The notes beneath the pieces were generated by a model. That model was not told the origin of the DNA. It made no database searches and saw only the letters and a list, made by a program, of their open reading frames with translations. Made by a program: the position numbers and the translations under genes. Of a DNA stretch of 43,988 bases, positions 1 to 11,732 are shown piece after piece (positions within the stretch are counted from its first letter, which is position 1; every line of letters starts with the position of its first letter). Source of the stretch: CALCHX01 sp035761165. GTDB lineage: Bacteria; Gemmatimonadota; Gemmatimonadetes; Gemmatimonadales; Gemmatimonadaceae. The stretch spans positions 1-43,988 of the forward strand of contig DASTRO010000134.1 of the NCBI GenBank assembly GCA_035761165.1, given 5' to 3'.

Positions 1-1208
1 GCCCAGCGGATGGGGAAGTTCCCCACCTGGTAGCCGCCCGGCCCCACGTCCCACGGCTCGGCGATGAGCTTCACCTGGTTGAGCACCGGGTCCTGGTGGA
101 TGATGTCGAAGAAGGTGCCGAGGCGGTTGACCTCGAACAGCTCGCGCGCCAGCACGGTGGCCAGGTCGAAGCGGAAGCCGTCGACGTGCATCTCCTGCAC
201 CCAGTAGCGCAGGCTGTCCATGATGAGCTGGATGGTGCGCGGGTGCAGCATGTTGAGGCTGTTGCCGGTGCCGGTGAAGTCCGTGTAGTAGCGCTGGTCG
301 GTGGGCTCCAGCCGGTAGTAGGCCTTGTTGTCGATCCCCTTGAGCGAGAGCGTGGGCCCGAGGTGGTTCCCCTCGGCGGTGTGGTTGTAGACGACGTCGA
401 GGATGACCTCGACGCCGGCCGAGTGGAGCTTCTTCACCATGCTCTTGAACTCGTAGACCTGGCTGGCCAGGCCGCCGGTGGAGTAGCGCACGTCGGGGGC
501 GAAGAAGCCGATGGAGTTGTAGCCCCAGTAGTTGGTGAGCCCCTTCTCGGCCAGGTGGCGGTCGACGGCGAAGTGGTGCACCGGGAGCAGCTCCACCGCG
601 GTCACGCCGAGCGAGAGCAGGTGGTCGATGATCGGGTCGGAGGCCAGGCCGAGGTAGGTGCCGCGCCAGCGCTCGTCCACGTCCGGGTGGAGCGCCGTCA
701 TCCCCTTCACGTGCGCCTCGTAGATCACCGTGCGGTTCCAGGGCGTCTGCGGCCGCCGGTCGTCGCCCCAGGTGAAGGCGGAGTCGACGACGACGCACTT
801 GGGCACCCCGCCCGCGCTGTTGCTGGTGGACATCTCGAGGTCCTCTTTCGGCCCCCCGACCTTGTACGCGAAGAGCGCGTTGCTCCACGTGATCGTCCCG
901 CTGATCGCCTTGGCGTAGGGGTCGATGAGGAGCTGGTTGGGGTTGAAGCGGTGCCCCTCGCGCGGCGCGTACGGGCCGTGCACGCGATAGCCGTAGAGCT
1001 GCCCCGGACGCACGTCGGGGAGGTAGCAGTGCCAGATCTGGTCGTTGCGCTCGGTGAGACGGATGCGCGCGCTCTCCGTGTCGTCGCCGACGCGATCGAA
1101 GAGGCAGAGCTCCACGCCGGTGGCGTTCTCGGAGAAGAGGGCGAAGTTCACCCCCTCCCCGTCCCAGGTGGCGCCGAGCGGGTAGGGCTGACCGGGCCAG
1201 ACGCGCAT
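1..1208 (-). CDS. glgX: Glycogen debranching enzyme GlgX (partial, C-terminus off the left edge)
   Basis: A GH13 isoamylase-type enzyme that hydrolyses alpha-1,6 branches of glycogen in the cytoplasm. About 402 N-terminal residues are visible: a CBM48-like N-domain (MRVWPGQPYPLGATWDG, then a GYRVHGPY motif), the barrel motif DVVYNHTAEGNH, the nucleophile motif VDGFRFDLAT and the acid/base motif LIAEPWDVGPGGYQVG just before the window ends. The family is usually 650-750 residues, so roughly 40% is missing because of the window edge, not decay. The ATG at 1208 starts exactly at the CBM48 sequence; no good Shine-Dalgarno is seen. It lies 112 bp downstream of treZ with a heptamer repeat in the gap. 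It probably supplies linear glucan ends to the TreZ/GlgE enzymes of the same strand. Confidence 0.95.
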   Translation of the reverse strand, partial: MRVWPGQPYPLGATWDGEGVNFALFSENATGVELCLFDRVGDDTESARIRLTERNDQIWHCYLPDVRPGQLYGYRVHGPYAPREGHRFNPNQLLIDPYAKAISGTITWSNALFAYKVGGPKEDLEMSTSNSAGGVPKCVVVDSAFTWGDDRRPQTPWNRTVIYEAHVKGMTALHPDVDERWRGTYLGLASDPIIDHLLSLGVTAVELLPVHHFAVDRHLAEKGLTNYWGYNSIGFFAPDVRYSTGGLASQVYEFKSMVKKLHSAGVEVILDVVYNHTAEGNHLGPTLSLKGIDNKAYYRLEPTDQRYYTDFTGTGNSLNMLHPRTIQLIMDSLRYWVQEMHVDGFRFDLATVLARELFEVNRLGTFFDIIHQDPVLNQVKLIAEPWDVGPGGYQVGNFPIRW

Positions 1209-1222
1209 CACGGGACGACCAG

Positions 1223-1309
1223 GGAGCAGGGAGCAGGGAGCAGGGGACGACCGCCGGATGCTCCATCCCCCGTTCCTGTGTCCGGCTTCCTGCTCCCTGG
1301 CTCCTGCAG
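1223..1309. repeat. Heptamer word array with inverted partner (glgX-treZ gap)
   Basis: Three exact copies of the 7-mer GGAGCAG lie at 1223-1243. A degenerate inverted set (CTGCTCC, CTGGCTC, CTGCAGG) follows at about 1289-1309. The two halves could pair into a hairpin in the transcript between treZ and glgX. The same period of seven recurs with other words in other gaps of this window. Confidence 0.7.
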
Positions 1310-1320
1310 GCGCGCGATCG

Positions 1321-3251
1321 TCATACGGTCTCCAGTTCGTACACCGCCCCCGCGTGCGCCGGGATCGTCACCGTCGCATCGTCGGACGTCGTGTGGTCGA
1401 AGTGATCGGGCGTCGCGCCGGCGCCGGCGAACGCCACGTCGTCGGTGGCGAGCAGCTTGCGCCAGCGCCCGGCGGGCGCGCCGGCGAGCGGGACGGAGCG
1501 CGGCTCGCCGGCGAAGTTGAGCGCCGCGAGCAGTGGCGCAGGAGTCGCGCCGTCGTGGAGGAGCACGATCCAGCCGGCCTCGGCGTCGTGGAGCACCACC
1601 GGCTCCGTGCCGGGCCGCAGCGCCCCGCGCTCGCGGCGCAGGCGGAGCAGCGCGGCGTAGAGCGCGCGCACGGCGACGTGCTCGGGCCCGTGCGCCGCGT
1701 CGCGGTCGAGCTTCGAGCGGTGGAAGGTCTCCTCGGCGGCCGGGTCGGGGATCTCCCCCTGCCAGGCGAAGCTCCGGAACTCCTCGCGCCGGCCGTCGCG
1801 CACCGCCTGCACGAGCGCCGGGCTCTGGTGGCTGACGAAGTAGAGGAAGGGGTGCGGCTCGCCGTACTCCTCCCCCATGAACAGCAGCGGCACGAAGGGG
1901 GAGACGAGGAGCGCCATGGCCGCCAGCTTGAGCTGCGCGAACGACGTCAGCTCCACCAGCCGCTCGCCGCGCGCCCGGTTGCCGACCTGGTCGTGGTTCT
2001 GGATGAAGGCCACGAAGCGGCTGGCGGGCACGTCGTACGCGGGCGCGCCGCGGCGCCGGCGCAGGTGGGCCGAGTAGCCGCCGTCGTAGACGTAGCGATC
2101 GCGGTAGCACTTGGCGAGCGAGCCCACGCCGTGGAAGTCGGCGTAGTAGCCCCCGCGCTCGTCAGTGACGGCGGTGCGCACACCGTGGTGGAAGTCGTCG
2201 AGCCACTGCGCGTCCATGCCGAAGCCGCCGCGCGCCGGCGGCCGCACCCAGCGCGGATCGTTGGCCGCCGTCTCGGCGGTGACCAGGATCCGCCGGCCGA
2301 GCGCCGCGGCCTGCGCGTGCACGGCGCTCGCCAGCTCCTCCAGAACGTGGCGCGCGCTGAAGTCGTAGATCTGGTCGGTGGCATCGAGCCGCAGCCCGTC
2401 CAGGTGGTACTCGGTCACCCAGTAGCGCGCGTTGTCGACGATGAAGCGGCGCACCTCGTCGCTGTCGGCGTCGTCGACGTTCGCCGCGCCGCCCCAGGGC
2501 GTGTGGTACTTGTCCACGAAGTACGGCCCAAACTCGTGGAGCACGCTCCCCTCGGGCCCGGTGTGGTTGTAGACGACGTCGAGCAGCACGGCGAGGCCGG
2601 CGGCGTGCGCCGCGTCGACCAGCCGCCGCAGCCCCTCGGGCCCGCCGTAGCTGCTCTCCGGCGCGTAGAGGTGCACGCCGTCGTAGCCCCAGTTGCGCCC
2701 CCCGGGGAACTCGGCCACCGGCATGAGCTCGATGGCGGTGACGCCGAGCTCGCGCAGGCCGGCCAGGTAGGGGATCACGCCGTCGAAGGTGCCGGCGTCG
2801 CTGAAGGTGCCGACGTGCAGCTCGTAGATCACGAGTGCCTCGCGTGCGACGCCGCGCCACGCCCCGTCGGTCCAGGCGAAGGCGTGCGGGTCGACGACGC
2901 GCGACGGCCCGAAGACGTCGTACGGCTGCCAGCGGCTCACCGGGTCGGCGGTCTCGCGCTCGCCGTCGAGCACGAAGCGGTAGTCGGCGCCGGCGCCCAC
3001 TCCGGCCATCGTGCCACCGAAGGTGTCACGCTCCCCCGGCTCGAGCGGCTGCTCGGCGACCACCGCGCCGTGCCCGTCGTAGATGCGGACGGCCAGCTGA
3101 CGGGCGCGCGGCGCCCAGACGTCGAAGCGGACGCCACCGGGCACCACGGTGGCGCCACGCGCGAGCGCCCACGGGCGCGCGGCTGCCGCGGGGCGGCGGC
3201 CCGGCGCCCGCCCTGCCCCGCCCGCCGCCCCGCGGCCGCGCGTGCGGGGGC

Positions 3252-3255
<4 letters not shown>
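1321..3255 (-). CDS. treZ: Malto-oligosyltrehalose trehalohydrolase TreZ
   Basis: A GH13 enzyme that releases trehalose from maltooligosyl-trehalose, the second step of the TreY-TreZ route. The 644-residue product has an N-terminal immunoglobulin-like domain (residues 35-120, VRFDVWAPRA), then the barrel with DVVYNHTG (226-233), the nucleophile in DGLRLDATD (Asp291), the acid in VTAETAANDPRW (Glu328) and FIQNHDQVGN (His421/Asp422), then LLFMGEEYGE. Length is normal for TreZ. The start ATG at 3255 shares ATGA with the stop of mak, so translation is probably coupled. The first 30 residues are Arg/Ala/Gly-rich and poorly ordered. TreY, which makes the substrate, is not in the window; it may lie left of the edge or elsewhere. 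Confidence 0.95.
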
Positions 3256-6595
<3,340 letters not shown>

Positions 6596-6670
6596 GGATC
6601 GAGAAGGGAGGATTGCGCTGGGTTGATGGATGTCTGCGCTGCGGGCGGGCCACTCGGCGGCGAGAGCCAG

Positions 6671-6790
6671 GCGTCGGGCGTCCAGCGTCCGGGGTCTAGG
6701 GGCGTCCAGCGTGAGGCGTCGAGCGTGGGGCTTCTACCAGACGCTCACCGCTATACGCCCCGATACGCCGGACGCCAGACGCCTCCCTCG
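6671..6790. repeat. Heptamer word array and inverted partner (glgE-treS gap)
   Basis: From 6671 to 6729 the sequence is built from 7-mers of the form GCGTCNN (GCGTCGG, GCGTCCA, GCGTCCG, then GCGTCCA, GCGTGAG, GCGTCGA, GCGTGGG), with one 3-bp slip. From about 6745 to 6790 the complement of the same word recurs (ACGCTCA, ACGCCCC, ACGCCGG, ACGCCAG, ACGCCTC). The two halves are therefore a loose inverted repeat that could fold in the glgE-treS leader. No gene fits here. Confidence 0.7.
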
Positions 6791-6840
6791 TCGCGGATGC
6801 GGCCCGCCGCCCGTCTCACCCCGTCGTCGCGCCACGACGC

Positions 6841-8925
6841 CTATTCCCGTACGACTCGCAGCACGTGCCCCGGCTCGAAGCCGGGATCCAGCCGCACGTA
6901 GGCGCGGCTGCCGCGCCAGGTGTAGCGCACGCCGGTCAGCAGGTCCTCCACCTGATAGTCGCGGTCGTGGCCGAGCCCCAGCTCGTCCACCGGCACGTCG
7001 ACCAGCGTCTCCTGCGGCCCGTGCGGGTCCAGGTTGACCACGATCAGTAGGTCGTCGCCGCGCGGCGGCCCGAAGAGGCCGTGCCGGGTGCGGCTGAAGA
7101 AGAGGATCCGGTCGTTGTCGGAGCGGTGGAGCCGCAGGTTGTCGTGGCGCTGCAGCGCCGGCTGCTCGCGCCGGATGCGGTTGAGCCGGCGCAGGTCGTC
7201 GTCCAGGTTGCCGGCCGCGGCAAAATCGCGCTGGCGCAGCTGGTACTTCTCCGAGTCCAGGTACTCCTCGCTGCCCGGCCGCACCGGCACGTTCTCCCCC
7301 AGCTCGAAGCCGCTGTAGATGCCGTAGAGCGGGCTCAGGGTGCCGGCCAGCAGCAGCCGCAGGCGGAACGCCGGCCGGCCGCCGTGGACGAGGAACTCGT
7401 TGAGGATGTCCGGCGTGTTCGCGAACAGGTTGCCGCGGTAGTACTGCAGCACCTCGGGACGCGTGAACTCGCCCAGCCACTCGCGCAGCTCGGCCGACGT
7501 GTTCTTCCAGGTGAAGTAGGTGTACGACTGCGTGAAGCCCAACTTGGCGAGGGCGAGCAGCTTGTTGGGCCGCGTGAACGCCTCGGAGAGGAAGACGACC
7601 TCCGGGTGGCGCGCCTGCACCTCGCGGATCACCCACTCCCAGAAGACGAACGGCTTGGTGTGCGGGTTGTCCACCCGGAACGTCTTCACGCCGCGGGCGA
7701 TCCAGAAGAGGAGCACGTCGCGGCAGGCGTTCCAGAGCGCCTCGCGATCGGCGCTCCAGAAGTTGATGGGGTAGATGTCCTGGTACTTCTTGGGCGGGTT
7801 CTCCGCGTACTGGATGGAGCCGTCGGGGCGGATGGTGAACCAGTCCGGATGCTCCTTCACCCAGGGATGGTCAGGGGAGCACTGCAGGGCATAGTCGAGC
7901 GCCACCTCCATCCCCAGCTCGTTGGCGCGGCGCACGAAGCGCTCGAAGTCGGCCACCGTGCCGAGCTGCGGGTCCACCGCGTCGTGGCCGCCGTGCTCGT
8001 TGCCGATCGCCCACGGGCTGCCGACGTCGTCCGGCTCCGGGCTCAGGGTGTTGTTCTTCCCCTTCCGGAAGGTGTGCCCGATGGGGTGGATCGGCGGCAG
8101 GTAGACGACGTCGAATCCCAGCTCGGCCAGGCGCGGCAGCATCGCCTCGGCGTCGGCGAAGGTGCCGTGACGCCCCGGCTCCGGCGAGGTGGAGCGGGGG
8201 AAGAACTCGTACCAGCTGGCGAACGCCGCCCGCTCGCGATCCACGTAGAGCGGCAGCTCGGCGGCGTAGGTCGTGAGGTCGTCGGGCACGTAGTGCTCGC
8301 CCATCAGCGCGTGCAGCTCGGGCGAGAGCGCCAGCCGCGCGCGCTCGGCCTGGTCCACGGCCGCGTCGCGCAGCCGGGCGGCGGCCTGCTGCAGCTGCGT
8401 GCGCGCCTCGCCGAAGCGCTGCCGCCGAGCCGCGCCGTCCGCCAGCTCGGCGCCCTCCAGCAGCTCGACGTGCACGTCCTGACCGGCGGCGAGCTTCTTC
8501 TCGAAGCCGGCGCGCCACGTCCCCCAGCGGTCGGTCCACGCCTCGATCGTGAACGTCCAGCGCCCGATGCGGTCGAGCGGGACGCGCCCCACCCAGCGGT
8601 CGGCGTCGTAGAGGTAGGTGAGCGGCGCACTGCGCCACGTGTCGTCACCCGGGGCGCGGTAGCGCACGCGGGCCGCGAGCAGGTCGTGCCCGTCCTTGAA
8701 GATCGCGGCCCCCACCTCGCACGGCTGGCCGACGACGCGCTTCGGCGCGAAGCGGCCGCCGTCCACTGTCGGGCTCACCTGCTCGATGACGATGGCCGGC
8801 AGCCCCGGCGTGGAAGGCTGTGGCTCGCCGCCGGCCGCGCGGCTCGCCGGCGCGGAGCGGCTCGACCGGGTGGAGGGCTTGCTGCGGCTGCGGGGGGGCG
8901 CGGCGGTCCTCGCCGTGCCGCCCAT
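6841..8925 (-). CDS. glgE: Alpha-1,4-glucan:maltose-1-phosphate maltosyltransferase GlgE
   Basis: GlgE extends alpha-1,4-glucan by two glucose units using maltose-1-phosphate. From ATG 8925 the product is 694 residues. After about 42 low-complexity residues the family N-domain begins (IVIEQVSPTVDGGRFAPKRV), followed by PPIHPIGHTFRKGKNN (277-292), the nucleophile motif FRVDNPHTKP (Asp419), the acid motif FLSEAFTRP (Glu448) and NTPDILNEFL (Asp506). Upstream in-frame starts exist as far as 9147, but that one lies inside the hairpin terminator of the preceding gene; GTG codons near 8990 are possible. No strong Shine-Dalgarno precedes 8925, so the exact start is uncertain. It is the first gene of the glgE-treS-mak-treZ-glgX series and defines it as the GlgE pathway. 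Confidence 0.95.
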   Translation of the reverse strand: MGGTARTAAPPRSRSKPSTRSSRSAPASRAAGGEPQPSTPGLPAIVIEQVSPTVDGGRFAPKRVVGQPCEVGAAIFKDGHDLLAARVRYRAPGDDTWRSAPLTYLYDADRWVGRVPLDRIGRWTFTIEAWTDRWGTWRAGFEKKLAAGQDVHVELLEGAELADGAARRQRFGEARTQLQQAAARLRDAAVDQAERARLALSPELHALMGEHYVPDDLTTYAAELPLYVDRERAAFASWYEFFPRSTSPEPGRHGTFADAEAMLPRLAELGFDVVYLPPIHPIGHTFRKGKNNTLSPEPDDVGSPWAIGNEHGGHDAVDPQLGTVADFERFVRRANELGMEVALDYALQCSPDHPWVKEHPDWFTIRPDGSIQYAENPPKKYQDIYPINFWSADREALWNACRDVLLFWIARGVKTFRVDNPHTKPFVFWEWVIREVQARHPEVVFLSEAFTRPNKLLALAKLGFTQSYTYFTWKNTSAELREWLGEFTRPEVLQYYRGNLFANTPDILNEFLVHGGRPAFRLRLLLAGTLSPLYGIYSGFELGENVPVRPGSEEYLDSEKYQLRQRDFAAAGNLDDDLRRLNRIRREQPALQRHDNLRLHRSDNDRILFFSRTRHGLFGPPRGDDLLIVVNLDPHGPQETLVDVPVDELGLGHDRDYQVEDLLTGVRYTWRGSRAYVRLDPGFEPGHVLRVVRE

Positions 8926-9076
8926 GGTACGGCCGGCGGGCGCGCCGGCGTCGATCGGCTTCTCGTTCCCCTGGTCCACGTTCACGTCGTCGCTGAAGTC
9001 GTGCTCGGTACGGCGCTCGCCCAACACCGGTAGCGGGGCAGGCGAGTCCGGGCCCTCGAAGCTCGCAATGGGCGTG

Positions 9077-9091
9077 GGCTCTTCAAGAGCC
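9077..9091. promoter_or_regulatory. Short perfect palindrome upstream of glgE
   Basis: GGCTCTT and AAGAGCC flank a single base, about 150 bp upstream of the chosen glgE start and just after the terminator of the previous gene. The position suits an operator for the glucan cluster. No clear promoter boxes accompany it, so the role is a guess. Confidence 0.25.
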
Positions 9092-9098
9092 GGGCCGG

Positions 9099-9134
9099 GA
9101 AAAAGAAAGCTGGACGGCGGTGAGGCCGTCCAGC
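9099..9134 (-). terminator. Rho-independent terminator after the 146-aa lipoprotein gene
   Basis: A perfect 10-bp stem (9109-9118 with 9125-9134, GCTGGACGGC against GCCGTCCAGC) with a 6-base loop is followed, in the minus direction, by CTTTCTTTTTC. This is the clearest canonical terminator in the window. It isolates the upstream lipoprotein gene from glgE and argues against glgE starts located within it. Confidence 0.85.
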
Positions 9135-9201
9135 CGGGGCACCGCACGCCGGCGCGGCCGCACCATCGATGGCGCGGCCGCCGCCTGGGCGAGCATGCGG
9201 C

Positions 9202-9642
9202 TCAGCCGCCACGCTTGCGGCCGGTGAGCGTGCCGCGCTGCTCGCCGAGCGTCCAGCGCCCCGAGATCTCCTGCCCGCTCAGCGTGAACTCGAGCACCGC
9301 CTCCCCCTCGTCGGAGGTCGCCGTCACGGTGACGGTGGAGTCGCGCACGGTGACGCTCCGGATGGGCAGATCCGCGTGCCCCGTGCTGGTGATGGTGCCG
9401 CCGTAGCCGCCGGCGCTCCCGGTGATGGTCATCGTCCCCGTCATCTCCTCGCCCTCGTGGGTGGCGGTGAAGTCGTAGACGCCCACCGGATCCACCGCCG
9501 TGGCGGGGGCGGCGGTGGGGGTGGGCGCCTGGGCGGCCGACGGGGTCGCAGGCGTGGTCGTGGGTGGCGCGGCCTGCGGCGAATGCGCGCAGGCGGCCAG
9601 CACCAGTACCGTGGCGGGTAGGACGAGCGGATGGCGACGCAT
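9202..9642 (-). CDS. Small lipoprotein, function unknown (146 aa)
   Basis: A type II signal peptide (MRRHPLVLPATVLVLAAC, Cys18) is followed by a Pro/Thr/Ala-rich linker (about 20-50) and a compact beta-rich domain of about 95 residues (GVYDFTATHEGEEMTGTMTI, then GRWTLGEQRGTLTGRKRGG). The pattern of short strands ending in a G-x-W and a GTLTGRK motif suggests a small beta-barrel binding or inhibitor-like fold; I do not recognise a named family. The start is well supported by AGGAGGAG eight bases upstream. A canonical terminator follows. It is probably monocistronic and anchored in a membrane facing the periplasm. Confidence 0.8.
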   Translation of the reverse strand: MRRHPLVLPATVLVLAACAHSPQAAPPTTTPATPSAAQAPTPTAAPATAVDPVGVYDFTATHEGEEMTGTMTITGSAGGYGGTITSTGHADLPIRSVTVRDSTVTVTATSDEGEAVLEFTLSGQEISGRWTLGEQRGTLTGRKRGG

Positions 9643-9770
9643 GGGAGTGCTCCTCCTGGGTGAGACGCGTCGAGCTGGCGGAGCCGGACGGGCGCGGCAA
9701 GCTGCCGGCCACGCCGGCGCGTCATCCCCGAGCGCCGCATGCAGCGCGCCGGCGCGACCGGATGCGCGAC

Positions 9771-9802
9771 GGGGGAGCCCGCCGTTCCTGGCGGACTCCC
9801 CC
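9771..9802 (-). terminator. Strong hairpin downstream of the 225-aa exported protein
   Basis: GGGGGAG (9771-9777) pairs with CTCCCCC (9796-9802) and, inside a single mismatch, CCGCC pairs with GGCGG around a 6-base loop. It lies about 40 bp past the stop at 9839 on the minus strand. No U-tract is present, as is common in very G+C-rich genomes. Confidence 0.5.
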
Positions 9803-9838
9803 CCATCGCTGCCGGCGCGCGGGACGTGCCCGACGACG

Positions 9839-10516
9839 TCAGATGGCCACGAAGCGACGGCGGCGACGGCGCTCGCGCGCGGCGCGGCGGCCGAGCAGCC
9901 CACCGGCACCCACGAGCAGCACGCCGAGCGCACCGAGGAGGGGGAGGTGCGTCGCCGTCTTGGGGGGCACGAGCCCGAGCACCGCGGCGGGCAGCATCGG
10001 GCCGCTCGCCGGCGCCGGCGCCGTGGCGGTCCCCGGCGTCGCCGCGCCCCGCGCCTCCCCGACGGGGGCCGGCGCGACGTCGCCGTGCGACACGACGGGG
10101 ATCTCCGGGCCACGCGCGGCGGCCGGCGGCGCCGGCTGCATGCCCATCACGCTCGGGCCCAGCGGCGCCCGGCTGTCACCGGACGGCGCGAAGGGGAGCG
10201 CCTGCGCGCCCGAGCCGCCGAAGGGGATGCCGGCGAGGAGCGCGACCCCCGCGGCGCCGAGATAGACCCAGGTGCGCCGCGGGCTGCCGCTGGTCACCGA
10301 ATCGGGAGTGCCGCCCGGGGTGCCGGGCGGCTCGGGAACGCCGGGCGGGCCGGGGTTCGGAACGCCAGGGCCGTGCGGCTTGTCGGGTGGGAGGAGGCAG
10401 GCACACTCCCCCGGGACCTGCGCCGGCTGGGCGAGGAGCACCGCCGGCTGCGCGAGCGCGCTGGCGACCGCACCCGCCAGCGAGACCACCCCGATCACTT
10501 CAGACCGCCACCGCAT
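9839..10516 (-). CDS. Exported Pro/Ala-rich protein with C-terminal membrane-plus-basic tail
   Basis: The 225-residue product is not a family I recognise. It has an N-terminal signal peptide (about 1-22), then GECACLLPP with two cysteines (38, 40), a Pro/Gly-rich stretch (48-72), a hydrophobic segment (82-100), a Pro/Ala-rich region, and a C-terminal tail of LPLLGALGVLLVGAGGLLG (191-209) followed by RRAARERRRRRR. The tail has the three-part layout of sortase or exosortase sorting signals, but no LPXTG or PEP motif precedes it (the local sequence is PPKTATH). The start is supported by GGGAGG at good spacing. A candidate promoter lies at 10692-10720. It is probably a single gene; the surface location is inferred. 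Confidence 0.75.
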   Translation of the reverse strand: MRWRSEVIGVVSLAGAVASALAQPAVLLAQPAQVPGECACLLPPDKPHGPGVPNPGPPGVPEPPGTPGGTPDSVTSGSPRRTWVYLGAAGVALLAGIPFGGSGAQALPFAPSGDSRAPLGPSVMGMQPAPPAAARGPEIPVVSHGDVAPAPVGEARGAATPGTATAPAPASGPMLPAAVLGLVPPKTATHLPLLGALGVLLVGAGGLLGRRAARERRRRRRFVAI

Positions 10517-10961
10517 GACGCCTCCCACGAGTTTCCGTGCCGGGGGTGGACGGATGGTCCATCCCCGCGCGACGCACCGTGCCATCGCTGCCCGCCGCTG
10601 ACGCAGAGCGCGCGCCAGTACGGCCGAGCCCGCTTGAACGGTCCGTCGCCCCGCCGGCACGAACGGCGAGACGACCATGATCGCCGCTCGGAATATGCGA
10701 CTTCTGGCCCAGGCCGGCAACGCGAAAGTTCGTTTCCCGCCGACCGTTTCTCGCCCGGCCGGGCCCCACGGCGGCACCCCCGCCGCCGCACGGCCGCCGC
10801 GGGATCGCCGCACGCTCGCCACACTCCGCCGCGCCCGCCGGAGGTAACACCGTCGGGCACGGCCCGGGGCGGCATCCGGCCGTGGGCCGGGCGCTACATT
10901 ACGACGCCGGGCGAGCCCCGCACCCCGTCGGGGCCCCGTCCCTCCTCCCGCTTCCCTCCCA
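10517..10961. other. Divergent intergenic region, 445 bp
   Basis: No convincing gene is present. It holds a candidate minus-strand promoter (10692-10720) for the exported protein. Toward the ABC operon it has a CTACATTA box near 10897 that could serve as a weak plus-strand -10, with no matching -35. The last 60 bp before the ABC gene are pyrimidine-rich and lack a Shine-Dalgarno sequence. Confidence 0.5.
10692..10720 (-). promoter_or_regulatory. Candidate sigma70-type promoter for the exported protein gene
   Basis: On the minus strand TTGCCG (10720-10715) and CATATT (10697-10692) are separated by 17 bp, each matching the consensus at four of six positions. This is the most A+T-rich patch of the gap. 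It implies a leader of about 170 nt before the ATG at 10516. Confidence 0.35.
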
Positions 10962-11732
10962 GTGATCGACGTCGAGCATCTCCGCAAGGTGTACGGCTCC
11001 GTCACCGCCGTCCGCGATCTCTCCTTCCACGTTCCCGGCGGCGAGGTCCTCGGCCTCGTCGGCCCCAACGGCGCCGGCAAGACGACCACGCTGCGCGCCC
11101 TCGCCGGCATCATCCGCCCCACCAGCGGCACCGTGCGCATCGCCGGCCGCTCGCTGGCCGACGAGCCGATCGACGCCAAGCGGCAGCTCGCCTTCATCCC
11201 CGACGAGCCGCAGCTCTTCGACTACCTCACCGTCGAGGAGCACCTGCGCTTCGTGGCGCGGCTCTACAACGTGGCCGATGCCGAGGCGCGCCTCGGGCCG
11301 CTGCTCACGGAGATGGAGCTGGACGGCAAGCGCACCGCCTTCCCCACCGAGCTGTCGCGCGGGATGAAGCAGAAGCTGGCCACCGCCTGCGGCCTGCTCC
11401 ACGATCCGCGCGTCCTCATCCTCGACGAGCCGCTCACCGGGCTCGACCCGGCGGCCATCCGCCGCATGAAGGGAACGATCGTCGCCCGCGCCCGCGCCGG
11501 CGCCGCCGTCATCCTCAGCTCCCACCTGCTCACCCTCGTCGAGGAGCTGTGCACCCGCGTCCTCGTCCTGCAGGAGGGGGCCGCCGTGGCGCTGGGGACG
11601 ATCGACGAGATCGTGGCCGAGCGGCCGGAGCTGGCCGGCCGGCCGCTGGAGGACGTCTTCCTCGCCCTCACCGGGCAGAGCGAGGAGGTGGGCGCCGGCG
11701 ATCGTACGCCGGCCGACGGCGGGGTGCGGTGA
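10962..11732 (+). CDS. ABC transporter ATP-binding protein
   Basis: The 256-residue ATPase powers the exporter encoded next. It shows the Walker A GPNGAGKT (34-41), the Q-loop region around FIPDEPQLFDYLT, the signature LSRGM (131-135, a variant of LSGGQ), Walker B LILDEP (152-157), the D-loop GLDP and the switch SSH. The sequence resembles the CcmA/NatA class of export ATPases. The start is a GTG that directly begins the family sequence (IDVEHLRKVYGS). No Shine-Dalgarno is visible, only a C/T-rich leader. The last residues are a Gly/Asp-rich tail, and the stop overlaps the next start as GTGA, so the pair is coupled. The substrate is unknown. Confidence 0.92.
   Translation: MIDVEHLRKVYGSVTAVRDLSFHVPGGEVLGLVGPNGAGKTTTLRALAGIIRPTSGTVRIAGRSLADEPIDAKRQLAFIPDEPQLFDYLTVEEHLRFVARLYNVADAEARLGPLLTEMELDGKRTAFPTELSRGMKQKLATACGLLHDPRVLILDEPLTGLDPAAIRRMKGTIVARARAGAAVILSSHLLTLVEELCTRVLVLQEGAAVALGTIDEIVAERPELAGRPLEDVFLALTGQSEEVGAGDRTPADGGVR

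Noticed and set aside
8926..9147. Longer GlgE start at 9147
   Set aside because: That start lies beside and upstream of the terminator hairpin of the preceding gene, and the added residues do not resemble a GlgE N-terminus.
9500..11728. Upstream extension of the ABC exporter frame to 9500, giving 1322 residues
   Set aside because: The first 743 residues cross two minus-strand genes and the ATPase gene and are low-complexity; the GTG overlapping the ATPase stop is the natural start.
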